Source: RH-AL1 sp965198495
GTDB lineage: Bacteria > Pseudomonadota > Alphaproteobacteria > Rhizobiales > Beijerinckiaceae
Length of the DNA: 64,000 bases
Assembly (NCBI GenBank): GCA_965198495.1
Contig: CBDAPL010000001.1
Location: 1,240,001-1,304,000, forward strand
Direction: 5' to 3'
The notes below the pieces were generated by a model. It saw nothing but the letters and a program-made list of their open reading frames with translations. It searched no databases and was not told the origin of the DNA. Made by a program: the position numbers and the translations under genes. Below, piece after piece: positions 25,516-34,857 of the stretch. How positions within the stretch are numbered: position 1 is the stretch's first letter; each line of letters opens with the position of its first letter.

Positions 25516-26691
25516 TCAGAAATAGAAATGCTCGTCGATATCCTTCTTTAATGCTGTAACGCTCTGCCTCGTAATAACCGAAGCCTTACCCCGCATAGGA
25601 TGAACGTAGTCTTTATCGTTTGATGTTCCTGCGTGGTTCAGGATTGATGAAGTTAGTTTAAAATCGGCTCTGGCTAAAACCATCTCTGTAGCCGCAGCAT
25701 GGCGAAAGAGATGTGGCCACACCGCGCTGCCGAACTCTCGTTTCGTGCGAGAGGTTATAATGTAGTACAAGCCTTTTGCGGTCAGCGGTTTTCCGTTCGC
25801 GCAAGGCCACAGATAATCATGCTCTCTGCCTCTCACCAACGAGAGTCTGACGAAATTGATAAAGTATGTCAGCTGATTACTAAGACTCTCCGGTACAGCT
25901 CTAAAGTCTCCGACACCGGTCTTCTCAGAGCTACCATCTACGAATATATAATAGCCATCGAGATTTCTGACGAGACCGACGCCAACGCGTATACTTGCAA
26001 CGTTTGCCCGCCTGAGCGGCACAAGGGCGAGAAACGAGATCATTAATCCGTCGCGAAATAGAATGCGCCCTGTCGTCTTCTCCGCGGCGGAAGAACCTTC
26101 TTTCAAAGCCGTTTTTGCCTCTTCGATCAGCCGCTGACCCAAGGAAAACAATTCGGCGGTGTATCGAAAGTTAGCGGTAATGTCTCGGGGTTTAGAAGTC
26201 GCTTGAAAGCTTGCCGCTAATCTGCGGAGCCAATCCCAATTGTCCGATGGTGCAAGTCGCCAAAGCGCACAACGGAAAGCGTGTATGAATTGGGCTATTC
26301 CCCGAGCCTTCCATTTTCCGGTTGAAGTCAAATAAATTATGCAATGTTTGACGCGCTCCAAATTAACTCGGCGCGAGATTGGTAACTTCAAGTCATCTGG
26401 GCTTGTTCGCGCTAGAAAACCAAGGAATAGAGAGTAGCTGTAGAGGTAGGTGGTCCAAGAGCTTGCGGCTATGGGGCGCCGTTTTCGATTAGCGATCGTC
26501 ATTGCTATGGGGTCGCGTGCTTCACGCAGGCGCTGCAAATCGTGTTGAGGCCAGTGCTCGATGGCGAGGGAAATCCCATTCCCTTCACCAAAGGACCAGA
26601 GGCGCTTATCGGACATAGGTTCAAGACGCCGAGGTAAGCGCCGATGTCCGGCGTGACTGGTCTCCTCCAAATCCTCCGAACTAACTTTCAT
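25516..26691 (-). CDS. Tyrosine recombinase / integrase
   Basis: This 391-residue protein has all catalytic positions of tyrosine recombinases: Arg228 (VPLRRANVASI), Lys257 (SSEKTGVGDF), His327 and Arg330 (PHLFRHAAAT), His353 (LNHAGTSNDKD) and Tyr362 (DYVHP). The N-terminal half has the expected helical core-binding domain. It lies 7 bp after a 552-residue degenerate recombinase-like gene, so the two form an operon. Base composition is AT-richer than in neighbouring genes, pointing to transfer. It probably moves or once moved the element around it; its attachment site is not visible. Confidence 0.88.
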   Translation of the reverse strand: MKVSSEDLEETSHAGHRRLPRRLEPMSDKRLWSFGEGNGISLAIEHWPQHDLQRLREARDPIAMTIANRKRRPIAASSWTTYLYSYSLFLGFLARTSPDDLKLPISRRVNLERVKHCIIYLTSTGKWKARGIAQFIHAFRCALWRLAPSDNWDWLRRLAASFQATSKPRDITANFRYTAELFSLGQRLIEEAKTALKEGSSAAEKTTGRILFRDGLMISFLALVPLRRANVASIRVGVGLVRNLDGYYIFVDGSSEKTGVGDFRAVPESLSNQLTYFINFVRLSLVRGREHDYLWPCANGKPLTAKGLYYIITSRTKREFGSAVWPHLFRHAAATEMVLARADFKLTSSILNHAGTSNDKDYVHPMRGKASVITRQSVTALKKDIDEHFYF

Positions 26692-26698
26692 GCGGCTA

Positions 26699-28357
26699 TC
26701 ATTCGGATAAGCTAGAAAGTAGCTGTGAACGGTTGATGCCGGTCAGACCCGCTATAAGCATGCTGAAATGATTGACGGACTTGTAGCCATATGTTTGTTG
26801 AAGCAATCGGACATCTGATGGTTCATCAATCAAGCGAGCGATGAGATGCACGAAACGAACCTGACCTGCCGTGAGGCGAATTTCAGTCGCTTCTTTTAGA
26901 AAGCGGGCGATCATGTGTGAGAGATCGGCTGTGGGGCGATCCTTAGGTCGCTTCGCAGCGTCGACCGAGATGAAGAGGCGTTGAGGTCTTTGCACAAAAC
27001 TTTTCAAAAACCGAAAATAGCTTCTCACGGCATTGCTTGCATGCTCGTCCAGCGGCATTTCATCAGCGGGACTACTATCCTTATCCGGCAGTTTAATTCT
27101 CACGGGCAAATCGCGATCTATCGGGATCATTACGCTTGAACCGAACTCGAGAGCTGCAAGAGACTTCGGCTTGAGTGGTACAATCAACAAGATATCGATG
27201 GCTGTGGCGGTTTGGTAAAGCTGCATCGCTAAAGGGAGTTTGTGAGACGCGGCTGCTTGAAAGCGCAACCGGCTTGGCGCATTAATCACGCGTCGTCTTG
27301 CATCATGGGAGAGAAGTATCTTGCATGTCGTCTCAAACCTATTAGATCTCACGCGGCTGGTGTTTCTACCAACCATCATCTGATTCATTTCAATGAGGAC
27401 ATCATTGCTCGCCCTGCGAAATCGACGTGCGATATCTATGACTGACCGACTTATCTGCCGTTTGTAGTCAGATGGGTCTTCGCCAAGCCGAAGGTCCAAC
27501 CCTAACATGACGAGATGCAAAGCTTGGGGTGTTGCGAGCACGGAGAGATTGTCGCCGTTGTTCAGCGAGCCACCGGCCATGCAATAGGCATCGACGGCAG
27601 CGCGGAGGTTCTTTATCGACTGCATTGATGAACAAGAGTTCAGCGACTTAAATCGTCCGCGTTCATCCATTGGGTCGAAGACTATCGAAGTCAGAGATCG
27701 CTGATATGACTCAATATCATGTTCAATACTTGCCGGAAACCTCGTCAAACGGTAACGCCTATCAGACACGATGGGGCTCAAACACTGCAGCGCAAGCGCC
27801 TTGTCCCTTGCGATATCATTCCATGCCAAACTGATCCTTCCAGCCAACCAATAGCTCTGAAGCTGATTGAATACCTTTGAGAGATCCCTTAGAAACGTGT
27901 GAAGCACTTTGTCATTCACTTCCGCAGGAGCTATGCTGCGGATTACTGCCCACTTCGCGAGGCGCTTTGCGTCTTTCGGGAGTTTCTGTTGTTCAAAACA
28001 GCCTGCGACATGCTCCCATTCTTTGTCTAAGGGCTCTTTGTGAGCTGTGAGGATCGGGACAAGCCGCGAGGATCGAACAGCACCGATAACGTCGCGCCTG
28101 ATCCTTGTTATCGTCTCTGGGGCCAAGGCACTGGTTCGATCCAGCGACGCAAGGGCAGCTGTGAGTTGCGTAAAGGTAAGGCGTTGCGCATTACTGATGC
28201 CTGAAGCAAAGCTAAACTCTGCCAACGCGCGACGCCGAAGACTACGATTGGCACTTTTGGCAGGGTAGCGGATGCACGCTTCACCTATTTCATGAAGCGT
28301 GAAGTCTCCATCGGCCAGCCTGTCCGCCAACGGTCGCGTCAAGGCAGTAGTTTTCAT
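26699..28357 (-). CDS. Degenerate tyrosine-recombinase-like partner protein
   Basis: This 552-residue protein is strongly helical. Its C-terminal third looks like a tyrosine recombinase fold with lost catalytic residues: DILLIVPLKPKSLAALEFG sits where the first catalytic Arg should be (PLR...), VRFVHLIARLIDEP sits in place of HxLRH, and LQQTYGYKSVNHFSMLIAG resembles the LGH...Y end without a clear catalytic Tyr context. It is translated before the intact recombinase (7-bp gap), as in mobile elements that encode several recombinases side by side. A role as DNA-binding partner is inferred. The start is ATG 28357. It is AT-richer than its surroundings. Confidence 0.6.
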   Translation of the reverse strand: MKTTALTRPLADRLADGDFTLHEIGEACIRYPAKSANRSLRRRALAEFSFASGISNAQRLTFTQLTAALASLDRTSALAPETITRIRRDVIGAVRSSRLVPILTAHKEPLDKEWEHVAGCFEQQKLPKDAKRLAKWAVIRSIAPAEVNDKVLHTFLRDLSKVFNQLQSYWLAGRISLAWNDIARDKALALQCLSPIVSDRRYRLTRFPASIEHDIESYQRSLTSIVFDPMDERGRFKSLNSCSSMQSIKNLRAAVDAYCMAGGSLNNGDNLSVLATPQALHLVMLGLDLRLGEDPSDYKRQISRSVIDIARRFRRASNDVLIEMNQMMVGRNTSRVRSNRFETTCKILLSHDARRRVINAPSRLRFQAAASHKLPLAMQLYQTATAIDILLIVPLKPKSLAALEFGSSVMIPIDRDLPVRIKLPDKDSSPADEMPLDEHASNAVRSYFRFLKSFVQRPQRLFISVDAAKRPKDRPTADLSHMIARFLKEATEIRLTAGQVRFVHLIARLIDEPSDVRLLQQTYGYKSVNHFSMLIAGLTGINRSQLLSSLSE

Positions 28358-29194
28358 GGACTAATCCTCTTTCCACAGGTCGCAAGCTTCGAGACGATAG
28401 GACGATTTCTGGCAATGCATATTTTTTTTCTCGGAGGAAATCTCAAACCGCTTGATAGAAACTCCTGGCGGCGGCAATATAGATTGCTATTCGAAACTAC
28501 CCGGCCAGTGCGCGGAGCATCGCAGAGCCACTGTATGCCGCGCGGCTGATTAGCTACGTGTCTCCTCGCGCTAGACGATCTTGATAGCGCGGCGTCCTTT
28601 GTCTTGCTACCTAGACTGGACGATAGAAATAAAGGCGTTTTAAGAACCGAGCCGGGCGCCGCGCGGCTTACTCCGGAGAGCGCCGCGTCTCGCCGTCACC
28701 CGGAAGTGCCGGATCCAGATGCTAGCCGTCGGCACGCGGACGTTTGAACCAAGCCGCCGCATGCCGCGCCGACATACGGCCCTGTGCGGTCTTATCGAGG
28801 GCATGCCAGGATGCGTCGTCAGTTCAACACGATCCATACCTGAGATTCTTTTTCAGGCTTAAAAAACGAATATCCCCGTTTTGTGAGCTATGATAGAAGC
28901 CTCGCATCTTCAAGTTGCCTCTTATTATCGACGATAAACGCGGTGCTTACTGACTTTAGGCATGTGCGTGGACATTGCGGATCTGTAGAAAAGCGAATTG
29001 GCTTGGCAAGATTGCGCCAGAGGAGGCTAGTCTCATCCCGCCATCACGACCGCGCTCGCGACCGAAGCTAAGCTTCTCGGTTCAGCTACAAACGATAGGG
29101 TATTCAAAATGAAGGACGAAAACATAGAAGCTCTGATGGCGGGACAGACCGCAATGCTTTCGACCATCGTAAACGAAGCGATAGCTGTCGAGGG
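28358..29194. other. Long intergenic region without recognised genes
   Basis: About 840 bp between the recombinase operon and a small exported-protein gene. The ORFs here are short and show no family pattern. Composition is mixed, with AT-rich parts at 28410-28480 and 28850-28880. I see no tRNA, no repeat array and no obvious att core. Confidence 0.4.
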
Positions 29195-29563
29195 TCATTC
29201 AGCCCGAGTCTCAGGATTGACCTGCCGCAGACGGTCTGCCTTCCTGACGATCGCCTTTGCTCGGGCTAGGCGAGACTCAAAGCTGTAGTTTTCCTTCGAG
29301 GAGGCGACCGCCAGAGGCTTTGTGACCCCGCTCGCCCAAGCCGGCAGGTCACTGTTGTTGATCCCGGGTTGCGTCGGGGTAGGGCTGGGCGCGACACCAA
29401 TCGTCGGTCCAGCCGGCTGATCAAGAGACGCCGCCGTTACCGGCGTCACTGACAGAAACATTAGAGACAGTAAAGCAAAGCGGGCGATTAGCATCACAGC
29501 GGCACCTTTGGACCAGGCAGGTCTGGGTCCGTCCGTTTCGCTCTTGTACGGACGAAAGTCCAT
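29195..29563 (-). CDS. Small exported hypothetical protein
   Basis: The longest frame has 122 codons, but Met24 (MLIARFALLSLMFLSVTPVTAAS) begins a clean signal peptide with cleavage after TAA/AAS, so the real product is probably about 99 residues. The mature part is Pro-rich at first (APSPTPTQPGINNSDLPAWASG) and basic-helical at the end (RLARAKAIVRKADRLRQVNP). No family is recognised. It diverges from a small XRE regulator with a 31-bp palindrome between, so that regulator may control it. Confidence 0.55.
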   Translation of the reverse strand: MDFRPYKSETDGPRPAWSKGAAVMLIARFALLSLMFLSVTPVTAASLDQPAGPTIGVAPSPTPTQPGINNSDLPAWASGVTKPLAVASSKENYSFESRLARAKAIVRKADRLRQVNPETRAE

Positions 29564-29569
29564 AGAATT

Positions 29570-29600
29570 ATCCTGATATGGGATGATCCGATATCAGGAT
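29570..29600. promoter_or_regulatory. 31-bp near-perfect palindrome, probable operator of the XRE regulator
   Basis: ATCCTGATAT (29570-29579) and ATATCAGGAT (29591-29600) are perfect inverted arms, and between them GGAT-G-ATCC is a further palindrome; only one outer pair and the centre fail. It lies between the divergent genes 29195-29563 and 29633-29866, just where an autoregulator of the Cro/C1 type would bind. Confidence 0.7.
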
Positions 29601-29632
29601 CATGGTCGCAGGCGTCACACCCGCGCCGGCGC

Positions 29633-29866
29633 ATGCTCAAGTCGATCCGAACCCCTCGCCATCAACGTCTCATCGACCTGCTGATCGAGACACGCAAAGA
29701 GGCCGGACTGACGCAGATCGTGCTGGCCGAACGGGTCGGGCGACCTCAGTCCTTCGTTGCGAAATACGAGAACGGCGAGCGGCGCCTCGACGTCGTGGAG
29801 TTCATCGAACTCATCGAGGCGATGGGCAGCAATCCACAGGCGGTCTTCGCGCTCTTGCTTCATTAA
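29633..29866 (+). CDS. Small XRE-family (Cro/C1) regulator
   Basis: This 77-residue single-domain regulator has an HTH from about 11 to 66: RLIDLLIETRKEAGLTQIVL, AERVGRPQSFVAKYENGERR and LDVVEFIELIEAMGSNP. It resembles controllers of small gene pairs, restriction systems or mobile elements. It starts 32 bp after the 31-bp palindrome and diverges from a small exported-protein gene, so autoregulation and control of that gene are likely. Other targets are unknown. Confidence 0.85.
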   Translation: MLKSIRTPRHQRLIDLLIETRKEAGLTQIVLAERVGRPQSFVAKYENGERRLDVVEFIELIEAMGSNPQAVFALLLH

Positions 29867-30314
29867 AGCGAAGGACAGCGCAGCTGCTGCGCCCTACGCT
29901 GACGATCAGGAGAACAGCCGCGTCGGCGCACCCGACGTGAAGCATCGGTCTGTGATCCTAAGCAGCCGAGCGCCTCTCTACCCATATTACAGCAGGATCT
30001 CACCCGAAACGGGTGATGTGCGGGCGTGAGACCCAGCTTGAATGCGGCTGTATACCTCGAACCTTTGGTGAAGATATGCCGACCACACCCTCAGCTAAAG
30101 AGACATCCCGGCGCCTGCCGCGCATCGTCATCATGATACCCGTCGTTTTCTATGCTTTTTCCTGTCATGTCCGCTTTGGAAGGCGGAACTCGTCTTCCGG
30201 ACGTGTCGTCGATGTCAGCACCCTGATCGCTAGACCAAGTGCTTACTGACGCGTTCGCGCATACGATCCACTACTCCCGAGCGCTGATGTCGTGCGCCCT
30301 CTTGGGGTGAAGCC
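29867..30314. other. Intergenic region without a recognised gene
   Basis: About 450 bp. Reading frames here (for example 30013-30249) are basic and Ser-rich and lack any family pattern. No RNA gene or clear promoter was recognised. Confidence 0.4.
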
Positions 30315-31459
30315 GTGCAGCAATTGTCTAACTTGATCGGCCTCATCTACGATGCTGCGCTAGACCCCCAAAGTTGGCCTAAGACCATCGACGCGCTGGC
30401 TGGAGCCTTCGGTGCATGCTTTGCGGCCTTCGGCTGGGAGGACACGCGTGTCATGGCTTTGGGTGGCAGCTATGCCAACAGGCGTGTGGAGGAAGCCGGC
30501 ACTGTTCTCTACCGCGAGCGCTATAAACAGCCGCTGATCTATTCGAATCCGATGGGAATAACCGTTCTCCTGACGCAAGACGTTGAGGAGGCGTTTACGC
30601 CTGGCATGCTTGTTCCCGGCGAGGAATACCAAGCCAGCTCGATACTACCGGGAGTATGTTCAACCCATGGGCTGGGGCGACGGTCTCTCGACGATCCTCA
30701 GCAAAAAGGACGGCGTCGTTCACTTCCTCGCTTTTGCCGGGAAGGCCTCCGATCCGTCCTTTCAAGATAAGACATCGAACTCCTCAAGCTTCTCAGTCCG
30801 CACTTGTGGCGCGCTTACGCGATCGCGGAACCTTATCGGCCGGCAGAAGACCGAAATAGCTGCTCTAGCCGACACGTTCGATGGCCTCAAAGCCGCAGTT
30901 TTCATGATTCAATGCCGACCGACATGTAAATCTATCGAAACCAGAGCGCCGAGGCTCTCCTCGCGAGGGCAACGCCGTTCGTGATTTCCAAAGGATGCCT
31001 CACGGCCGTTGTTGCCAAAACTTCGTTCGAAGCAGCGCTCAACGCCTGTTTGGATGGCGGGGCCTGCGAACCGGCTTCGGTCGTTCTGTCGAAGAGGGGT
31101 TGGCGTGCAGCACATCGCGCACATTCTTCCTTTCAGAGCAGGAGCTCGCGACCATCTTCGAGCTTTATCGGCAGCGGTTGCGTCGATCTTCGTGACCGAG
31201 ATCGGCCTTGAACCGCGTTCTCCGGTCAAGATGATCGCCACGGCATTCGATCTGACGCCTCGCGAGATGAGCGTGCTTGTCGCCATAGTTGACGTGGGGC
31301 TCCGTCCGTTGTGGCAAAGAATTTGGGTCTGATGGTGCACACGGTGAAGACCTGAAGGCGATTTTCGCGAAAACAGGGGTCTCGCGGCAGGCCGATCTCG
31401 TGAAGCTTGTCGCCGCTTTTGTCGCGGCCACTGCCGAGATTTCTAATTCCGACTGCTAA
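30315..31459 (+). pseudogene. Broken LuxR-type (GerE HTH) regulator gene
   Basis: The start is intact: MQQLSNLIGLIYDAALDPQS with a probable sensor domain (LAGAFGACFAAFGWEDTRVM). Near 30640 the frame shifts to YYREYVQPMGWGDGLSTILS, then breaks again near 30780 and 30950. Later pieces include SPVKMIATAFDLTPREMSVL and KTGVSRQADLVKLVAAFVAA, the two halves of a GerE-type HTH, in different frames. At least four frameshifts separate the parts. It is unrelated to the AHL-receptor LuxR at 2038 in its sensor half. Confidence 0.75.
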
Positions 31460-31510
31460 AGGCTTGGATCTTCGCTCCTCTTGAGCGAAGAGACTTTCCG
31501 CCCGATGCTT

Positions 31511-31525
31511 GTTCCGCTTATGTGC
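31511..31525 (+). promoter_or_regulatory. Decayed LexA box
   Basis: GTTC-N7-GTGC, one mismatch from the alphaproteobacterial LexA consensus, 19 bp upstream of the broken SOS small gene. The intact homologue has GTTC-N7-GTTC in the same place (47917), so this box decayed with its gene. Confidence 0.55.
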
Positions 31526-31544
31526 TACCGCCGAGGAGCGGACC

Positions 31545-31741
31545 ATGGCGATCACAACCTACACCATTCTTCCGTTCGTCGTCGCCAAACGCGGCGGCAA
31601 GCTCGTCCCAGGTACGCCCCAGAAGGCCAAAGACTAGTCGAAGGCCGTCGCTGCCGCCGAGCGTATACGAGCGATAAGCTTTGGGAGATCGGCGACATTG
31701 CAAAGCTTGTCGAAGATGCTGAGCGCCAGTTGGAAAGCTGA
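31545..31741 (+). pseudogene. Broken copy of the SOS small gene, joined to a possible transposase tail
   Basis: MAITTYTILPFVVAKRGGKL followed by VPGTPQKAKD is almost identical to the start of the 47953 gene, then TAG at 31635 stops it after 30 codons. The homology goes on for a few codons (KAVAAAER) and ends. A different frame then reads KLWEIGDIAKLVEDAERQLE to a TGA at 31739, which looks like the C-terminal tail of some insertion-sequence transposases; that second call is weak. No umuD follows here, so the cassette was lost apart from its first gene. Confidence 0.75.
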
Positions 31742-32030
31742 GCAGCCCGCTCGGCCTGGCTCCGCTCGACGAGGAAATCATTGCCGTCGAGTGGTTCCGC
31801 CACGAATCTGCACGAGCGTGGTCGTCTACTGCCGCGGCCTGTATTGCAGCGGGAGCGCCGAGATCGCCCTCGACACGCTCGCCCTGCCCGAAGATACCGC
31901 CATCATCCACATCGCTGGCGCGAAGCCGTTCGTGTGCAAGCGGTGTGGGTGCCGCGAGGTCGAGGTCAGAGCAGTATGGCCAGACCCGCGGGAGGTGACA
32001 CGGCGGGCGTCTACGGAGCCGACATCGTAA
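31698..32030 (+). pseudogene. Remnant of a small zinc-ribbon-like protein gene
   Basis: From about 31815 the frame reads VVYCRGLYCSGSAEIALDTL, ALPEDTAIIHIAGAKPFVCK and RCGCREVEVRAVWPDPRE. Two Cys pairs (CRGLYC and CKRCGC) suggest a zinc ribbon, a form seen in small proteins of unknown role in this group. The 5' end does not fit: the frame before 31810 looks like noise, and a better match (LDEEIIAVEWFRHES) is in another frame. I take it as a damaged gene with an intact 3' end. Its last 20 bp overlap the convergent gene 32011-33804. Confidence 0.4.
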
Positions 32031-33804
32031 TGAGTTCGTCGATTTGCCCCCGTATCTTTTCGAACAGCACGTCGAAGTTCTCTCCGAAGTGGACTCTCGC
32101 CGGCACAATAGTGGAAAGATCCGGCCTATCCACGATCGCGGCCTTGCTCGCAAACAGCAGAGGCGTCGGATCTTCGATAAACCGAGGGCTATCATAGAGA
32201 TGGAAGTCGTGGTGCTTTTCTAGATTCCAGGTGTTGGTGAACATCAAGCCGGGCACGTTGGCCAACCACCTTGCGCGCGTCAGTCCGGTCCCCCACGCCC
32301 CAACGAAAAACCTGGTTTGATAGAGCCAGAACAGGTTCTCGTAGACCTGCTTATCGACATTGACGACAACCTCGGCACCGAGGGAACGAAGCTCGTCTGC
32401 AAGCTGGGATGCGATGATGATCTCAAGATTGAGCACGGATGTTGCGGCGCCTGCCTCGCCCTCACTGCCGATCGCTTCGTCGCGCGGAGACCGGATACGC
32501 CCATCGATAATGAAGCGGACCTTCCCGAGCTTCGATGCGATGTAGCGTCCACATTCGGCGTAGAAGGAAACGCAGTCACTCAAGGTTCGGTTTTCAATCC
32601 GCAGCACAAAGGCAACTGTTGGCATCGCCTCAATCTGCCGGCCGAAGGATCCAGTGACGATCGACTTGATGCGCTCTCTTAGGCTAGCAGCAATCAAGAT
32701 GCCGGTGACGCGGATGATGCAGAGGTCTTGAGAATAGAACGAGCCTATGAGCTCTGCGCGGTCGCTATAAGCGCGAACTACCTTGCCCTCGAATTCAGGG
32801 AAGACAGCTTCGAGATTGCCGTACATCTCCGATTTGGCCGACATCTCGATGACCATCGGGCTAGGTGGTGCGGGTGCGCGAAGAAGTGCGTCAATCCCAC
32901 TTAGCTCGTTCCAGAGATGATGGTTCATATGCTCTTCTCCAAATAAAAGAGCAATTTTCCGACTTGGCGATTGAAAGTAATTCGCAATCTCTGCGCAGTA
33001 TATTGCTACATGCCTGAGAAGAACATGATCCACCTCGCCACCAAACTGCTCCTTCATCAGAGCGCGGTTCGATGCGCTTCGCATTATCACGCATTGGGTC
33101 TCTGGAAGATAAAGGCAGACGACCCTACAATGATGTAACGCTCCGACTACAAAAAATGCGGTATCCGCGTCGGCATCATAGAACTTGTACCAATAGATTA
33201 CCTCGGTTGGCACCATGCTTAATGTGGTTTTGCATGTCGCGCCTGAGATTGGAGACTTCAGACTTAACGAACCATCCTCGCATGCTCGTCGACCAAGTTC
33301 CACGAAGTCGGTACTCATAAGATCGTGGACTATGGGCACCGACAACCGAACGGATTTTCCAGCGCCTTCCATGTCTACGCTGCCGCTGATGTCCGGAAGG
33401 TCGGCTGAGTAGGTATAGGTCGGTGTCAGGAATGATGCCGGCTTATCCCTGTGGCATGTCGTCCACAAATACCGTCGCGTGGATCGGTCAAGCTCGGCGA
33501 ATGTGGCTGCTTCTGCGTCTAAACAGCCCGAAGGCGATTCAATCAGCCCCGCCCAGATCCTCCTCAGCAGATCGATATAAGATGCATCAAAAGCTGCCTG
33601 CTGCTCGGAGGAAATTTCGGCGATGTCCTTAAGCCGATCATCGGCGTAAATTCCATGCTGAACAAGAACGCCGCTTTGAAATCTCTCATGCACTGGAAGG
33701 CTGAGACCATCGAATCTCTTACTATCGACGCCAAGCAAAGGCGGCTCCTTACGACGAATGAAGCCGACCCATGGCACCTTCCAGCCCATAACAGCACTCC
33801 GCAT
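32011..33804 (-). CDS. Large unknown protein of the polysaccharide locus, possibly glycosyltransferase-like
   Basis: This 597-residue soluble protein has no signal peptide or membrane segment. The C-terminal third (about 420-560) has alternating strands and helices, and a block FVGAWGTGLTRARWLANVPG resembles the GAHGAGLTN signature of GT61-type glycosyltransferases, followed by MFTNTWNLEKHHDFH. The N-terminal two thirds match no family I know. Its place beside sugar-nucleotide and glycosyltransferase genes fits a transferase or an assembly factor. The start is ATG 33804; Met6 is an alternative. It is somewhat AT-richer than the rfb genes. Confidence 0.55.
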   Translation of the reverse strand: MRSAVMGWKVPWVGFIRRKEPPLLGVDSKRFDGLSLPVHERFQSGVLVQHGIYADDRLKDIAEISSEQQAAFDASYIDLLRRIWAGLIESPSGCLDAEAATFAELDRSTRRYLWTTCHRDKPASFLTPTYTYSADLPDISGSVDMEGAGKSVRLSVPIVHDLMSTDFVELGRRACEDGSLSLKSPISGATCKTTLSMVPTEVIYWYKFYDADADTAFFVVGALHHCRVVCLYLPETQCVIMRSASNRALMKEQFGGEVDHVLLRHVAIYCAEIANYFQSPSRKIALLFGEEHMNHHLWNELSGIDALLRAPAPPSPMVIEMSAKSEMYGNLEAVFPEFEGKVVRAYSDRAELIGSFYSQDLCIIRVTGILIAASLRERIKSIVTGSFGRQIEAMPTVAFVLRIENRTLSDCVSFYAECGRYIASKLGKVRFIIDGRIRSPRDEAIGSEGEAGAATSVLNLEIIIASQLADELRSLGAEVVVNVDKQVYENLFWLYQTRFFVGAWGTGLTRARWLANVPGLMFTNTWNLEKHHDFHLYDSPRFIEDPTPLLFASKAAIVDRPDLSTIVPARVHFGENFDVLFEKIRGQIDELITMSAP

Positions 33805-33936
33805 GAGTTTCTATCGCATCCAAACGACACCAACGAATTGTCTATACGCTCGCCAAAAAGACACGCTTGGCGAGCGTCGCGCCAATGTTATATGCATCCT
33901 GAGAGTGTCTAACGCGAACTGCGGCCTCATCACCAT

Positions 33937-34854
33937 ATGAACGACCTTGAACACCTTCTGTCAGCCTTTGTGTCGCCGCATCATCTGGCCGTCGAGTTCG
34001 ACGCTCGGTTTTACCAGCTCGTGCAGTCGGATCTTGTCGGGATGTCCGATGCTGATTTGATCAGTCATTACAAGATGCACGGACGATCGGAAGGGCGGAT
34101 AGCGACGCCAGGCGCTCATCGAAGCGGCTTTGTGGCTCAGATTCCAACGGCAGGCATGACGCTTGAAATTGGCCCCGCCGTTCGTCCGGTCCTGCGAGGC
34201 CAAAACATCAAGTATTTTGACATATCGGACCGCGCTGGACTCGTCGCGCGTGCTTTGGCCGAAGGCTATCCTGCGGCGGAAGAATGCCCGCTCATAGATT
34301 ATTTTTCCCCTACCGGGGATCTGGCGGTCGTCTCTGAGAAGTTCGACGGCGTCTTCAGCAGCCACTGCATCGAGCATCAGCCGGATTTGGTGAAGCATCT
34401 GAACGATGTCGCAAACCTGCTAAGGCCAGGCGGGTTCTATTATCTGATCATCCCTGACAAGCGATATTGCTTTGATGCCCTCCTTCCCGAGAGCACGATT
34501 GATCAGGTCTTTGCAGCTCACCGAGAAAAGCGGGTTAGGCATACGCGCGAGAAAGTCTTGGAGCATCATACCAAGACGACCCACAACGATGCCCCGCGGC
34601 ACTGGGTCGGCGACAGCAAAGACCCTCGCGTCAACGAAACGAAGGAGCGCGCGAGGATCGCGCAATTTAAGTACGAACAAGCCCAAGCGACCGGCGGCTA
34701 CGTTGACGTGCATGCGTGGCAATTTACGCCGCAAAGTTTCCGCAGCATCATCAACGAACTCGTCGCGAGCGGATTGTCTGCGCTTTCATTGGAGCGTGTC
34801 TATGACACGGTCCACAATCGGCATGAGTTCTGCTCTATCCTCAAAGCTAGGTGA
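33937..34854 (+). CDS. SAM-dependent methyltransferase with an N-terminal FYQLVQSDL...HYKMHGRSEGR module
   Basis: This 305-residue protein has a class I methyltransferase core: motif I MTLEIGPAVRPVLRG (about 73-87), an acidic loop IKYFDISDRAG, then FDGVFSSHCIEHQPDLVKHL (motif II-like) and LLRPGGFYYLIIPDKRY. Residues about 21-58 (EFDARFYQLVQSDLVGMSDA, then HYKMHGRSEGRIA) match the repeated module of the giant glycosyltransferase at 40552. The central HHTKTTHNDAPRHW is typical of the family of methyltransferases found beside glycosyltransferases. The acceptor, probably a glycan, is unknown. It stands alone on the plus strand; the next gene is convergent, 3 bp away. Confidence 0.75.
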   Translation: MNDLEHLLSAFVSPHHLAVEFDARFYQLVQSDLVGMSDADLISHYKMHGRSEGRIATPGAHRSGFVAQIPTAGMTLEIGPAVRPVLRGQNIKYFDISDRAGLVARALAEGYPAAEECPLIDYFSPTGDLAVVSEKFDGVFSSHCIEHQPDLVKHLNDVANLLRPGGFYYLIIPDKRYCFDALLPESTIDQVFAAHREKRVRHTREKVLEHHTKTTHNDAPRHWVGDSKDPRVNETKERARIAQFKYEQAQATGGYVDVHAWQFTPQSFRSIINELVASGLSALSLERVYDTVHNRHEFCSILKAR

Positions 34855-34857
34855 ACC

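Noticed and set aside
28640..28837. 65-codon minus-strand ORF in the gap after the recombinase pair
   Set aside because: Arg-rich and without any recognisable pattern; too weak to call a gene.
28358..29194. Possible tRNA or att site next to the recombinase operon
   Set aside because: I found no cloverleaf, no GGTTCGAATCC-like arm and no direct repeat flanking the module by eye.
30013..30249. 78-codon ORF before the broken LuxR-type gene
   Set aside because: No ribosome site, no motifs and unlike neighbouring codon use.
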